From: 3107 sp001483205 | GTDB taxonomy: Bacteria > Pseudomonadota > Alphaproteobacteria > Rhodobacterales > Rhodobacteraceae | Length of the DNA: 64,000 bases | Reading direction: 5' to 3' | NCBI GenBank assembly: GCA_964291375.2 | Contig: OZ219809.1 | Coordinates: 1,550,001-1,614,000 of the forward strand | Shown: piece after piece, positions 50,088 through 60,023 of the stretch | How positions within the stretch are numbered: the stretch's first letter is position 1 | Layout of the letters: each line of letters begins with the position of its first letter | The notes under the pieces: generated by a model | Databases searched by the model: none | What the model was told of the DNA's origin: nothing | The model's input: only the letters and a program-made list of their open reading frames with translations | Translations under genes and position numbers: made by a program

Positions 50088-50206
50088 AAAACCTCTGTGT
50101 ATTGAACGAGCCGGGCAGCCGCCTGCCTGGGCAGGCGCTTTTCGCGATATTCCAAATTGGCGATGGCCTTGCCATAAAGTCCATACGTGCCAACAGGTTG
50201 AAACGT
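50088..50206. repeat. Left part of a long A element interrupted by an IS
   Basis: AAAACCTCTGTGTATTG, GCCGCCTGCCTGGGCAGGCG and CCATACGTGCCAACAGGTTG correspond in order to the left 115 bp of the element at 21867-22077. The last four bases, ACGT, are the left copy of the target duplication of the IS. Confidence 0.75.
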
Positions 50207-51519
50207 GGACACCTCGATCAAGGGCTTCTGTGTTTGGCTTTGAGACGAATGTGCCTGTTTTTCGTCAGCCGGGTGCGCCTTGTCCCTGGCTGGCGCTTGA
50301 ACCGGGCGGGATTTCATCGCCTCAGGACCACTTGAGCGGGCCTTTTCGGGATTTCGGACGGTGTCAGGCCATGGCTCGCCGACGCTCCTGAAAGATCAGG
50401 CGGCGGAAGTTATAGGCGAGGTTCGCCATGGTGATCCGTCCTGCGGCGCGGCGCCTGCCGATACAGCGGATGGAAAGCTCCATCGGTCCCTTGAGCTGTG
50501 CGAACACATGCTCGACGCAAGCCCGGACCTGCGAGCGCGTGGCATTGCCGCGCCGGATATGGCGGGGCATCGGCTTGCCACGGGGTTTCTTGCGGTGGAT
50601 GTGGGAGAGAAACCCGTTGGCTTTCAGCCAGGCTTCGTTACGTGCCGAGCGGTATCCGGTATCGGCCCGGACCTTACCTGAGCGATTGGCCGGGTCCAGG
50701 ATCGTGGCCAACTCATGCCCGTCATGGCGGGCGGTATCCGTTGTGGCCTCGCGGCCCGGATGAAGCGCCACTTTCGGTCAATGCTGATATGGGTTTTGTA
50801 GCCGAAATGCGGGATGGCGATGTCCGCCAGGCCCGCGTCCTTCCCGCCGTCTTTGGTCTTGCGGGCCCTGGAATACCTGACCGTCCGGCGGGCGTCGGTG
50901 TCTTTCTGCGCCGCCCGCGCCGGATCGTCGGGCCATATCTCATCAGCCGTCTCTCCGGCGCGGGCCCGCGCCTTCTCCTCTTTCGTCATCCGTTGACGCG
51001 GAGCCGCGATCAGGCTCGCATCGACGATCTGTCCGCCCGTCGGCCTGTAGCCCCGATCCCGAAGGCGCGCTTCAAAGGCAGCGAACAGTGCCTCAAATGC
51101 GCCCGCAAGGGGCGCAGCTTCTCCCGGAACAGCCAGATCGTCTTCTGATCCGGGGTCGGCGCACCAATCACAAAGCCGGGAAACCGCAGCCAGCTCAGCC
51201 GGTCCCGGATCAGAAACTCCATCCGCTCGTCACTCAGGTTATGCAGCGACGACAGAACAAGAACCTTGAACATCGTCACCGGGTCGTAAGGGGGCCGCCC
51301 GCCTTTCGGACGCTCCCCATACCCGAGCGCCTTAATCAGGACCGGGCGGAACGCCTCAAAGTCAACATGGCGTTCAAGCGCCTCCAAAGGATCGCCGCTC
51401 TGCGAAAGGCGCTCAGGATGATCCGAAAGGTCAAACAAACCGGCTGTGTGCATCGCTCTTTCCTCCCGGAAACAGTAAATCATATCCAGGACGGAAAAGC
51501 ACGGTTCTTAGAGCTGTCC
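50207..51519 (-). mobile_element. IS5-family-like insertion sequence, 1313 bp, decayed
   Basis: The ends GGACACCTC and (reverse strand) GGACAGCTC are imperfect terminal inverted repeats. ACGT is duplicated at 50203-50206 and 51520-51523, and joining the flanks restores an uninterrupted A element (GTTGAAACGTTTAAAGC, compare GTTGAGGCGTTCAAAGC at the other copy). The single transposase gene on the minus strand has two frame breaks, so it should not move on its own. The 156 bp on the left are non-coding. Confidence 0.8.
50364..51453 (-). pseudogene. IS5-family transposase, frame broken twice
   Basis: The N-terminal part (MHTAGLFDLSDHPERLSQSG to APTPDQKTIWLFREKL) holds the DUF772-type domain and reads from ATG 51451-51453 behind GGGAGGAAAG. 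Near 51105 the frame shifts to FEALFAAFEARLRDRGY, GGQIVDASLIAAP and AQKDTDARRTVRY with HFGYKTHISID. Near 50770 it shifts again to TDTARHDGHELATILD, ADTGYRSARNE, NGFLSHIHRKKPRGKPMP and the VEHVFAQLKGPMEL Glu end. The DDE residues are therefore present but spread over three frames. Some IS5 subgroups use one programmed shift; two shifts argue for decay or sequence error. Confidence 0.85.
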
Positions 51520-51617
51520 ACGTTTAAAGCACCTGCCGGGGGGCAGGCAGGCGCTACTTGGGCAGCAAGCGCCGGGCGGGACATTTGAGGGGCTATACAA
51601 CCATATGCAGAGGTCTT
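51520..51617. repeat. Right part of the interrupted long A element
   Basis: It begins with the right ACGT duplication and continues AAAGCACCTGCCGGGGGGCA, then GCAAGCGCCGGGCGGGACAT, and ends ATATGCAGAGGTCTT, matching the right 95 bp of the element at 21867-22077. Confidence 0.75.
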
Positions 51618-51725
51618 TAAGACGGTCCACCAGACCGTTTCCGGGACGAGCCTCACCCCCTCAATGGGGTGGGGTGGCGCGCGCCCCCTTGCCGGGCCGG
51701 GCGCTGCCCCAATACCTTTCCCGGC
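51618..51725. repeat. C-like fragment after the RNase J gene
   Basis: ACGGTCCACCAGACCGT is a small hairpin followed by TTT. CCCTCAATGGGGTGGGGTGG and GCCGGGCCGGGCGCTGCC then match the distal half of the C module at 21750-21815. Either hairpin might terminate transcription. Confidence 0.5.
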
Positions 51726-51736
51726 ATCCCCCGCGC

Positions 51737-53407
51737 TCAGGCGGCAAGACGGCTGATCACCACGCTCACCTGCGGCTTACGGCCAAGCTCATCACCGGCG
51801 ACACGGCGGGTTTCGCGGCGCAACGCCTCCTCAAGCCTCTCGTCCTCCAGCAGAACCCCGCGCTCCAGCCGGGCCATGAACCGGCGCAGCGCCTCCTCCA
51901 GCGCCTCCACCACCGGCCTGCGGGAAACGCCGCGTTCCGGCAGGCCCATGGTCTCGACCCACGGATCGCCCAAAACCTCATCTTCTTCGTCGATGATCAG
52001 CGTGACGATCACATGCCCGCCCACAGCCATGCGCAGACGGTCCCGCACCACGCCATCCATCGCACCAATCTGCACGCTGCCGTCCAGATAGAGGCGGCCC
52101 GTCTCTATATGCTCAACCACTTCCGGCGCATCCCCGCTCAAATCCAGCACCGTTCCGTTCACGGCCAGCGCACCGGGCCGCCCTTTCGATTGCGCCAGCT
52201 TCACATGCGCCCGCAGGTGCCGGTGCTCGCCGTGCATGGGGATCACCATCTGCGGGTTGATGATGTCGTGAACCCGCGCCAGATCGGGCCGGTTTGCATG
52301 GCCCGAGACATGATATTCGCCGGAACTGTCATCGATGACCTCCACCCCCCGCTCTGAAAGCGCATTGATGACAGAGATCACCCCGCGCTCATTGCCGGGA
52401 ATGGTCTTGGACGAAAACAGAAAGCTATCGCCCTCGGCCAGCGACAACCCCAGATACCTGCCGCGCGAAAGCTGCGCCGAGGCCGCGCGACGCTCCCCCT
52501 GGCTGCCGGTCACGATCAGCATCAGCTCTTTGCGCGGGATGTCCCGTGCCTCTTCCGGCCCGATCACCGGCGGAAAGTCGGCCAGAACGCCGGTCGAGAC
52601 CCCGGCGCTGATCATCCGGCGCATCGCCCGCCCCAGCAGGCAGACCGACCGCCCCGCCGCCCGGCCCGCCAGTGCCAGCGTCCGCACACGGGCAATGTTA
52701 GAGGCAAAAGTGGTGGCGACAAACATGCCCGAGGCCTTCGCAACCAGCTTTTCGATTGCCGGGCCGACGGATGCCTCTGACCGCCCCTCATGGAGCGACA
52801 GCACATTGGTCGAATCGCAGACCAGCGCCCTGACGCCCGGCCTTGCCACCTCTGCCCACAGCGCCGGGTCGAACGGTTCCCCCACCAGCGGCGTTTCATC
52901 GAGCTTGAAATCGCCGGTGTGGATGACGCGGCCCAGAGGCGTGTCGATCACCAGAGCAGAGCTTTCCGGGATCGAATGGCTGAGCGGCAGAAAGCCCACC
53001 CTGAACGGCCCGGCCTCTGTCTGTTCCGGCCATGGCAGGGCGGTCTCTACCCGGTCATCGGGCGCGCCCTGTTCCTCCATCTTGCGCCGCGCGTGATAGG
53101 CGGTGAAGGGGCGCGCATAAACCGGCACCTTCAGCCGCCGCCACAGATGCCCCAGCCCGCCGACATGATCCTCATGCGCATGGGTGATGAAGATCGCCTC
53201 CAGCCGGTCGCGGTTTTCCGCCAGCCAGCCGATGTCGGGAAAGATCAGATCGACCCCCGGCGTCGTGTCCATATCGGGGAAGGTCACGCCCAGATCAACA
53301 AGGATCAGGCGCTCCCGCCTAGGGGGGCCATAGCCGTAGACATAGGCGTTCATGCCAACCTCCCCGGCCCCGCCGAGGGGAAGGTAAATCAGACGATCAC
53401 TGCGCAT
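51737..53407 (-). CDS. rnj: Ribonuclease J
   Basis: RNase J is a metallo-beta-lactamase/beta-CASP ribonuclease with endo- and 5'-exonuclease activity in RNA processing. The 556-residue protein has the zinc motif FITHAHEDHVGG, then VIHTGDFKLD, the beta-CASP segment LMLIVTGSQGERRAAS, and VSGHANRPDL and VIPMHGEHRHLRAH. I chose the ATG at 53405-53407 (MRSDRLIYLPLGGAGEVGMN) as in relatives; an in-frame ATG nine codons earlier also exists. It overlaps the coaX end and is the last gene of the nuo-birA-coaX string. Confidence 0.93.
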   Translation of the reverse strand: MRSDRLIYLPLGGAGEVGMNAYVYGYGPPRRERLILVDLGVTFPDMDTTPGVDLIFPDIGWLAENRDRLEAIFITHAHEDHVGGLGHLWRRLKVPVYARPFTAYHARRKMEEQGAPDDRVETALPWPEQTEAGPFRVGFLPLSHSIPESSALVIDTPLGRVIHTGDFKLDETPLVGEPFDPALWAEVARPGVRALVCDSTNVLSLHEGRSEASVGPAIEKLVAKASGMFVATTFASNIARVRTLALAGRAAGRSVCLLGRAMRRMISAGVSTGVLADFPPVIGPEEARDIPRKELMLIVTGSQGERRAASAQLSRGRYLGLSLAEGDSFLFSSKTIPGNERGVISVINALSERGVEVIDDSSGEYHVSGHANRPDLARVHDIINPQMVIPMHGEHRHLRAHVKLAQSKGRPGALAVNGTVLDLSGDAPEVVEHIETGRLYLDGSVQIGAMDGVVRDRLRMAVGGHVIVTLIIDEEDEVLGDPWVETMGLPERGVSRRPVVEALEEALRRFMARLERGVLLEDERLEEALRRETRRVAGDELGRKPQVSVVISRLAA

Positions 53408-54182
53408 TCCGGTGCTTTTCTCTGTTGTATTCATAAATCACGATCAACCCGTGCATGGTCAGGTTTTCCTCCAAGTGGTCAAACAGCGCGTATCCCTGCT
53501 GGAACAGGGGCGCAAGGCCACCGGTCGAGATTACTGTCATTTCACGCCCCCGTTCTGCCTTGATTCGCCGGGTTATGCCGCCGATCAGCCCCACATACCC
53601 CCAGAAGATGCCCGACTGCATACAGGCAACGGTGTTGGCCCCGATCACCCGCTCGGGCCGTGAAATATCCACATGGGGCAGGGCGGCGGCGGCCTGATGC
53701 AGGGCCTCAAGGCTCAAATCCACCCCCGGCGCGATCACCCCGCCGATATAGGCCCCGTCTTTGGCAACCACATCAAACGTGGTTGCCGTGCCGAAATCGA
53801 CGATGATCAGGTCGCCGCCGTAAAGGTCATGCCCGGCAACGGTGTTCACCAGCCGGTCCGGACCGACCTGCGCGCCCTCGTCCACGCGCACATCCACGGG
53901 CAGCAGGCAATCAGGCTTGCCCACCACCAGCGGGCGCGCATTGCAATAGCGGTCGGCAAACACCCGCAGGTTCCACACCACACGCGGCACGGTCGAAGAG
54001 ATGACAACCTCATCAATGCCGAAGGGGATGTCGTGATGTTCCAACAACGTCGAAAGCCAGACGAAATACTGGTCCGCCGTGCGCTGATGCACCGTTGCCG
54101 TGCGCAGTGTGCAGAGAAACCGCCCCCCGTCCCAGACGGAAAAGGCGGTATTGGTGTTGCCGCAGTCAATGGCCAGAAGCAT
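53397..54182 (-). CDS. coaX: Type III pantothenate kinase CoaX
   Basis: CoaX phosphorylates pantothenate, the first step of coenzyme A synthesis, and is insensitive to CoA feedback. The 261-residue protein has the N-terminal phosphate-binding AIDCGNTNTAFSVWDG, the GPDRLVNTVAG motif and the IIVDFGTATTFDVV block with the catalytic Asp, plus GVIAPGVDLSLEAL. It begins three bases after birA ends. Confidence 0.94.
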   Translation of the reverse strand: MLLAIDCGNTNTAFSVWDGGRFLCTLRTATVHQRTADQYFVWLSTLLEHHDIPFGIDEVVISSTVPRVVWNLRVFADRYCNARPLVVGKPDCLLPVDVRVDEGAQVGPDRLVNTVAGHDLYGGDLIIVDFGTATTFDVVAKDGAYIGGVIAPGVDLSLEALHQAAAALPHVDISRPERVIGANTVACMQSGIFWGYVGLIGGITRRIKAERGREMTVISTGGLAPLFQQGYALFDHLEENLTMHGLIVIYEYNREKHRNAQ

Positions 54183-54185
54183 GGG

Positions 54186-54950
54186 CTATCCTTCCCCGAA
54201 GAACACATCGGCGGCGGCGATGGCCCGTCGCCCGGTGGGGGTCATCAGCACCAGATTGCCGGTCTCGTCCACGGTCTCGAATGTGCCCGTGGTGGCATCG
54301 CGCAGGGTGCGGGCGGTCATCGGTTCTCCCAGATGTGCGGCACGGGCAAGCCAGGCGCGGCGCACCGGGTCAAAGCCGTAGGTGACGAGCTGCCGCACCC
54401 GGCCCGCACAGGCGGGGGCGAGATGGTCAAGGAACTCTTCCGGCGTCACCCGCGCCCCGGTTGCGGCCAGAAGGTTCGCGGGCGGGCGTGTGCCGGGCGC
54501 GGCCCCGGTGATTTCGGGCGAAGAGACCAGGTTGAGGCCGATACCGATGCAGACATGCGCAACCCCGGCCCCGTTCCCCGCCGATTCCAGCAAAATACCC
54601 GCCAGTTTGCCGCCATTCAGCAGAACATCATTCGGCCATTTCAGCGAAAACATCTCTGCCCGGCCTATCACCGCGACACAGGCGTCAAAAACCGCAAGGG
54701 CGGCGGCGAATGACAACAACGCCACCTGTTCCGGCGGCCCCGGCGGGCGCATGAGCAGGGTGGCGGCAAAATTCCCCGCAGGGTCGGACCAGGGACGCCC
54801 CCGGCGGCCCCGGCCACAGGTCTGACGCCGGGCAAGGATCCATGTCGGCCCGGCAAGCGCCGTGGCGCGGCGGCCCGCCTCTGAATTGGTGCTGTCCACC
54901 TCTTCCAGGATCAGACGGCCAACGCCTTCGGGCCAGGGATCAGCGGACAA
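54186..54950 (-). CDS. birA: Biotin-[acetyl-CoA-carboxylase] ligase BirA
   Basis: BirA attaches biotin to carboxyl carrier proteins. The 254-residue protein is the catalytic form without the N-terminal DNA-binding domain, so it is not expected to repress biotin genes. Motifs are DSTNSEA, TCGRGRRGRPW (biotinyl-AMP loop), SLKWPNDVLL and KLAGILLE. Its start overlaps the nuoN stop by 11 bases. Confidence 0.94.
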   Translation of the reverse strand: MSADPWPEGVGRLILEEVDSTNSEAGRRATALAGPTWILARRQTCGRGRRGRPWSDPAGNFAATLLMRPPGPPEQVALLSFAAALAVFDACVAVIGRAEMFSLKWPNDVLLNGGKLAGILLESAGNGAGVAHVCIGIGLNLVSSPEITGAAPGTRPPANLLAATGARVTPEEFLDHLAPACAGRVRQLVTYGFDPVRRAWLARAAHLGEPMTARTLRDATTGTFETVDETGNLVLMTPTGRRAIAAADVFFGEG

Positions 54951-56379
54951 GAGCTTCTGCCGCCATCGCCGCCGGGCCTTCGATGCCGAGCAGATTGACG
55001 ACCCCGAATACCATCACCGCCGCCGACGCCACCAGAACCGCCCACTGAACGGTCGAGGCAGGCGGGTCCAACGGCTCCCGTTCCTCGCCGAAATACATGA
55101 AATAGACGATGCGCAGGTAATAGAACGCCCCGATGACGGATGCGATCACACCCGCAACCGCAAGCCAGATCATGTCGGCCTCTACCGCCGCGCGCAGCAC
55201 ATAGAACTTGCCGAAGAACCCCACCATCGGCGGCACACCGGCAAGGCTGAACAACAGAACCAGCATACAGAGCGCGCGCAGCGGTTGCTGACGGGAATAC
55301 TGGTGCAGATTGCCGATGTCCGTCACCGGCCTGCCGTCGCGCTCCAGCGACAGGATAAAGGCGAAAACGCCCAGGCTCATGGCCAGATAGATCGCCATGT
55401 AGATCAGCATCGCCTGCACCCCGAACCCGGTTCCCGCCGCCAGCCCCATCAGGGCAAACCCCATATGCGCGATTGAGGAATAGGCCATCAGGCGCTTGAT
55501 GTCCCGCTGTCCGATCGCCGCAACCGCACCCAGAAACATTGAGCCGACCGACAGAAGCGCGATGATCCCGGACCAGTCCGCCACCGCCGCGCCAAAAGCA
55601 TCGTGCATCACCCGCGCAAACAGCGCCATCGCCGCCATTTTCGGGGCGGTGGCGAAAAAGGCCGTCACCGGAGTGGGGGCACCCTCATACACATCCGGCG
55701 TCCACATGTGGAACGGCACGGCGGACACCTTAAATGCCAGCCCGGTGATGATGAAGACCAGACCGAACAGCAGCCCGATGCCCACATGCCCGTCTTGCGC
55801 TGTCGCGATAATGCCGGAGAACTGCGTCGTGCCCGCAAAGCCGTAAGCCAGCGAACACCCGTAAAGCAGCAGGCCGGAGCCGAGCGCGCCAAGGACGAAA
55901 TATTTCAGCCCGGCCTCGGTCGATTTCACGCTGTCCCGGCGCAGCGACGCGGCAACATAGAGCGCAAGCGATTGCAGCTCCAGCCCCATGTAAAGCGCCA
56001 TCAGGTCGCCCGCGCTGACCATCATCATCATGCCCACCACCGCAAGCGCCACCAGCAGGGGAAACTCGAACCGCAACAGGTCACAGCGCGACAGGTAGTC
56101 AAGGCTCATCAGCAACACCACCGCGGCGGACCACAGAACCGCGACCTTGGCAAAGCGGGCAAAGCCGTCATTGATGAACGCGCCGCCAAAGGCCGTTCGC
56201 GTCCCCGACATGCCGAAACCGATCCAGACGCCAAGCGCGACCATCACCAGAGCCGCCGACCAGATCAGCAGCGGCGTCGTCCTGTCCCCGCCTGTATAGA
56301 CCGCACCGAGCAGCGCGCCCATGGCAAGGACGGCAAGGATAACCTCTGGCAGGATGGCGGCAATATCGGTAGCAATCAT
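54940..56379 (-). CDS. nuoN: NADH-quinone oxidoreductase subunit N
   Basis: A 479-residue antiporter-like membrane subunit of complex I with about 14 membrane helices. The conserved channel helices are visible, including LMALYMGLELQSLALYV with the channel Glu, FKVSAVPFHMWTPDVYEGAPT with the key Lys, and KRLMAYSSIAHMGFALMG. I chose the ATG at 56377-56379; the open frame before it lies in the gap to nuoM. It ends the complex I genes and overlaps birA. Confidence 0.95.
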   Translation of the reverse strand: MIATDIAAILPEVILAVLAMGALLGAVYTGGDRTTPLLIWSAALVMVALGVWIGFGMSGTRTAFGGAFINDGFARFAKVAVLWSAAVVLLMSLDYLSRCDLLRFEFPLLVALAVVGMMMMVSAGDLMALYMGLELQSLALYVAASLRRDSVKSTEAGLKYFVLGALGSGLLLYGCSLAYGFAGTTQFSGIIATAQDGHVGIGLLFGLVFIITGLAFKVSAVPFHMWTPDVYEGAPTPVTAFFATAPKMAAMALFARVMHDAFGAAVADWSGIIALLSVGSMFLGAVAAIGQRDIKRLMAYSSIAHMGFALMGLAAGTGFGVQAMLIYMAIYLAMSLGVFAFILSLERDGRPVTDIGNLHQYSRQQPLRALCMLVLLFSLAGVPPMVGFFGKFYVLRAAVEADMIWLAVAGVIASVIGAFYYLRIVYFMYFGEEREPLDPPASTVQWAVLVASAAVMVFGVVNLLGIEGPAAMAAEALVR

Positions 56380-56390
56380 CGAACCCACCC

Positions 56391-57935
56391 CTAATGTGAT
56401 GCGGCAATTTGCGTCGCGCTTTCCGTCACGGGCAGCGCGGCGTGATACTCGGCGATCAGGTGTCCGACCGACGGGCCGATCAGGTCGGTGGCCAGCCACG
56501 GGCAAACCCCGAGCAACAGCGTCATCGCCACCAGCGGCGCAAAGATCAGGCGTTCGCGCCCGGTCATGTCGGTGATCGAGCGCAGCGCCTCTTTGATCAG
56601 GTCACCCATCATCACCCGGCGATACAGCCACAGCGCATAGGCCGCCGACAGGATCACCCCCGATGTCGCGAACAGCGCCACCCAGGTGTTGGCCTGAAAG
56701 ACGCCCATCAGGGTCAGAAACTCGCCCACGAAACCGGACGTGCCGGGCAGGCCGACATTGGCCAGGGTGAAGAACATGAAGACCAGCGCATAGGCGGGCA
56801 TCCGGTTCACAAGGCCGCCATAGGCGTCAATCTGCCGGGTGTGCATCCGGTCATAGATCACCCCGACACACAGAAACAGCGCGCCGGAAATAAAGCCATG
56901 GCTCAGCATCTGAAAGATCGCGCCGTCGATCCCCTGCTGGTTGGCGGCAAAAATCCCCATCGTCACATATCCCATATGGGCGACCGAGGAATAGGCGATC
57001 AACTTTTTCATGTCTTCCTGTACCAGCGCCACCAGAGAGGTGTAAACGATGGCCGTTGCCGACAGCCAGAAGATAAGCGGCGCGAGCAGGTCAGAAGCAA
57101 CGGGAAACATCGGCAGGCTGAAGCGCAGAAAGCCATAGCCGCCCATCTTGAGCAGGATTGCCGCCAGCACCACGGACCCCGCCGTCGGGGCCTGAACATG
57201 GGCGTCGGGCAGCCAGGTATGGACCGGCCACATCGGCAGTTTCACTGCAAAAGAGGCAAAAAACGCGATCCACAACAGCATCTGAAGACCGCCGATGACC
57301 TCAAAGCCCATGACGCTGACGGTGCCGGAACTGAACTGATGGTTCAGAAGCGCCGGAATATCGGTCGTGCCCGCGTCGTGATACATGCCGATCATGGCAA
57401 CCAGCATCAGGACCGAGCCGAGAAAGGTGTAGAGGAAGAACTTGAACGCTGCATAGATGCGCTCTTTGCCTCCCCAGATGCCGATGATCAGGAACATCGG
57501 GATCAGACCAGCCTCAAAAAACAGATAGAACAGCACCAGATCAAGGGCCATAAACACGCCCAGCATCATTGTCTCTAGCACCAGAAAGGCGATCATGTAG
57601 TCCTTTACCCTATGGGTCACGTCCCAGCAGGCCAGAATGACCAGCGGCATCAGGAATGTGGTCAGCATGACGAACAGCACGCTGATCCCGTCCACCCCCA
57701 TCTTGTATTTCAGGCCCAGAATCCATTCCGCCTCTTCAACGAACTGAAAGCCGGTGTCGTTCGGGTCAAAGCCGGACAGGATGAAGAGCGACAACAGGAA
57801 TGCCGTCCCGGTCGCGATCAGCGCCAGCCATTTTGCGTTCTGCTGCGCAGGCGCGTCGTCGCCACGCAGGAACAGGGCCAGGATCAGCGCCGCCAGCGTC
57901 GGGATGAAGGTGACGATGGAAAGCAGGTTTTCCAT
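56391..57935 (-). CDS. nuoM: NADH-quinone oxidoreductase subunit M
   Basis: A 514-residue antiporter-like subunit of complex I. Key segments are FYLFFEAGLIPMFLIIGIWG with the channel Glu, KLPMWPVHTWLPDAHVQAPT with the channel Lys, and KKLIAYSSVAHMGYVTMGI. I chose the ATG at 57933-57935; the long open frame upstream lies inside nuoL. It starts two bases after the nuoL stop. Confidence 0.96.
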   Translation of the reverse strand: MENLLSIVTFIPTLAALILALFLRGDDAPAQQNAKWLALIATGTAFLLSLFILSGFDPNDTGFQFVEEAEWILGLKYKMGVDGISVLFVMLTTFLMPLVILACWDVTHRVKDYMIAFLVLETMMLGVFMALDLVLFYLFFEAGLIPMFLIIGIWGGKERIYAAFKFFLYTFLGSVLMLVAMIGMYHDAGTTDIPALLNHQFSSGTVSVMGFEVIGGLQMLLWIAFFASFAVKLPMWPVHTWLPDAHVQAPTAGSVVLAAILLKMGGYGFLRFSLPMFPVASDLLAPLIFWLSATAIVYTSLVALVQEDMKKLIAYSSVAHMGYVTMGIFAANQQGIDGAIFQMLSHGFISGALFLCVGVIYDRMHTRQIDAYGGLVNRMPAYALVFMFFTLANVGLPGTSGFVGEFLTLMGVFQANTWVALFATSGVILSAAYALWLYRRVMMGDLIKEALRSITDMTGRERLIFAPLVAMTLLLGVCPWLATDLIGPSVGHLIAEYHAALPVTESATQIAASH

Positions 57936-57937
57936 GG

Positions 57938-60016
57938 TTATTCGGCCCCCCCGCCGATCATCATCCACGAAATCAGCACAACAACCCCGATCACCATGGC
58001 GAAAGCATAGGTAAAGATATAGCCGGATTGCGCGCGTCCGGCGAGCCGGGTGAGGAACGGGATGACCCCCATTGCGATGCCGTTCAACGCGCCGTCGATG
58101 ATCGTGCCGTCGCCGCGTCTCCACAACAGTCGCCCGCCCGCCATGGCAGGCCGCACAAAAGCCGCGTCGTAAATTTCATCCACATACCATTTATTGAGCA
58201 GGAACCGGTAGGCGCGGGGTTGGGCGCGGGCCAGACGACCCGGCAGCCCCGGCGCGCGGATGTAGAACAGCCAGGCAAGGCCAAGCCCGAGCAGCATCAT
58301 AACGGCAGGGGACAGCTTTACCCATTTCGGAGCGTGGTGGGCGGCCTCCAGCACATGGTTCTCCGGGTGGGTAAAGACCGCGCCCTGCCCCGGCATCCAG
58401 CCCTCGGCATGATCCCCGGCCCCGGTGGTGGCCTCAGTGTGATCGTCCGCCCCGTGCCCGTGCGCGGCCTCGGCATGATGCTCCGGCACACCATAAAAGG
58501 CGTTCACCTCCTCATGCGTCCCGAAGAAGGGCTTGAACCAGATCATTCCGGCAAACACCGCCCCCAAAGCCAGCCCCGCCAGCGGGATCACCATCACGGC
58601 AGGGCTTTCATGGGCATGTTCATGGGTATGCCGGTCCCCCCTCGGCGCGCCAAAGAAGGTCAGGAACATCAGCCGCCAGCTATAAAAGCTGGTCATAAAG
58701 GCGGCAATCACCAGTGCCCAGAAGGCAAAATCACCCGCCGGGCTATGCGCCCCCCATGCGCTTTCGATGATCGCGTCCTTGGACAGAAACCCGGCAAAAC
58801 CGATGGTGGTCAGCGGAATGCCGACGCCGGTGATGGCCAAGGTGCCGATCAGCATCGCCCAGAAGGTCCGGGGCATCCGATGGCGCAGCCCGCCGTAATG
58901 CCGCATGTCCTGTTCATGGTGCATCCCGTGGATGACCGCCCCCGCGCCCAGAAACAGCATCGCCTTGAAAAAGGCATGGGTGAACAGGTGGAACATGGCC
59001 GCCGAATAAACGCCAACACCAGCGGCCACAAACATATAGCCCAGTTGTGAGCAGGTCGAATAGGCAATCACCCGCTTGATGTCGTTCTGCACCAGCGCCA
59101 CGGTAGCGGCAAAAAAGGCGGTGATCGCACCGATCCAGACGATGATCGCCTTGGCCTCCGGCGCGAACTCCAAGAGCGGCGACATCCGGCAGACCAGAAA
59201 CACCCCCGCCGTCACCATGGTTGCCGCATGGATCAGTGCCGAGACCGGGGTCGGGCCTTCCATCGCGTCCGGCAGCCATGTGTGCAGGAAGAACTGCGCC
59301 GATTTCCCCATCGCACCGACGAACAGCAGAAAGGCCAGCAGGTTGGCGGCGTTCCATTCGCGCCACAGGAATTGCAGTTGCGTTTCAGCCAGAACCGGCC
59401 CGGCGGCAAAGACATCATCGAAATTGATGCTGTCCACCATCAGAAACAGGCCGAAAATCCCCAACGCAAAGCCGAAATCCCCCACCCGGTTGACGATGAA
59501 CGCCTTGATCGCGGCGGCATTGGCGGACGGCTTGCGGAAATAGAAGCCGATCAGCAGGTAAGAGGCAACGCCGACGCCTTCCCAGCCAAAGAACATCTGC
59601 ACCAGATTGTCCGAAGTCACCAGCATCAGCATGGCGAAGGTGAAGAACGACAGATAGGCGAAAAAGCGCGGGCGGTAGCTTTCGCCGTCGCGGAAATTGG
59701 CGTCACCGGCCATATAGCCGACAGAATAGAGATGCACGAGGCTCGAGACCGTCGTCACCACCACCAGCATAATCGCGGTCAGCCGGTCAAGCCGGATCGC
59801 CCAGCTTGTATCAAGCGCGCCGGACTGGATATAGCGGAAAAGCTCTGTCTGGCGCGTCTCGCCGTCAAATCCCAGAAACACAATCCAGGACAGAAGCGCG
59901 ACCAGAAACAGCAGCCCCGTGGACAGCCAGATCGCGCCCGTCTCGCCGATCATGCGCCAGCCAAAGCCCGCGATGACCGCGCCGAGCAGCGGGGCAAAGA
60001 GGATGATGGTTTCCAT
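57938..60016 (-). CDS. nuoL: NADH-quinone oxidoreductase subunit L
   Basis: A 692-residue antiporter-like subunit of complex I, the most distal, with the long lateral amphipathic helix at its C terminus. Visible features are MFFGWEGVGVASYLLIGFYF with the channel Glu, AQFFLHTWLPDAMEGPTPVS, and KRVIAYSTCSQLGYMF. A His/Glu-rich loop (HHAEAAHGHGADDHTEA) at about residues 510-530 is lineage-variable. It starts seven bases after nuoK. Confidence 0.96.
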   Translation of the reverse strand: METIILFAPLLGAVIAGFGWRMIGETGAIWLSTGLLFLVALLSWIVFLGFDGETRQTELFRYIQSGALDTSWAIRLDRLTAIMLVVVTTVSSLVHLYSVGYMAGDANFRDGESYRPRFFAYLSFFTFAMLMLVTSDNLVQMFFGWEGVGVASYLLIGFYFRKPSANAAAIKAFIVNRVGDFGFALGIFGLFLMVDSINFDDVFAAGPVLAETQLQFLWREWNAANLLAFLLFVGAMGKSAQFFLHTWLPDAMEGPTPVSALIHAATMVTAGVFLVCRMSPLLEFAPEAKAIIVWIGAITAFFAATVALVQNDIKRVIAYSTCSQLGYMFVAAGVGVYSAAMFHLFTHAFFKAMLFLGAGAVIHGMHHEQDMRHYGGLRHRMPRTFWAMLIGTLAITGVGIPLTTIGFAGFLSKDAIIESAWGAHSPAGDFAFWALVIAAFMTSFYSWRLMFLTFFGAPRGDRHTHEHAHESPAVMVIPLAGLALGAVFAGMIWFKPFFGTHEEVNAFYGVPEHHAEAAHGHGADDHTEATTGAGDHAEGWMPGQGAVFTHPENHVLEAAHHAPKWVKLSPAVMMLLGLGLAWLFYIRAPGLPGRLARAQPRAYRFLLNKWYVDEIYDAAFVRPAMAGGRLLWRRGDGTIIDGALNGIAMGVIPFLTRLAGRAQSGYIFTYAFAMVIGVVVLISWMMIGGGAE

Positions 60017-60023
60017 GGTCTCT

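Noticed and set aside
50364..51453. Programmed frameshift in the transposase
   Set aside because: One shift could be programmed as in some IS5 subgroups, but two breaks are present and no clear slippery heptamer with a pairing structure was seen.
50364..51483. Three separate small genes in the IS
   Set aside because: Joined across two frame breaks they give one standard IS5-family transposase.
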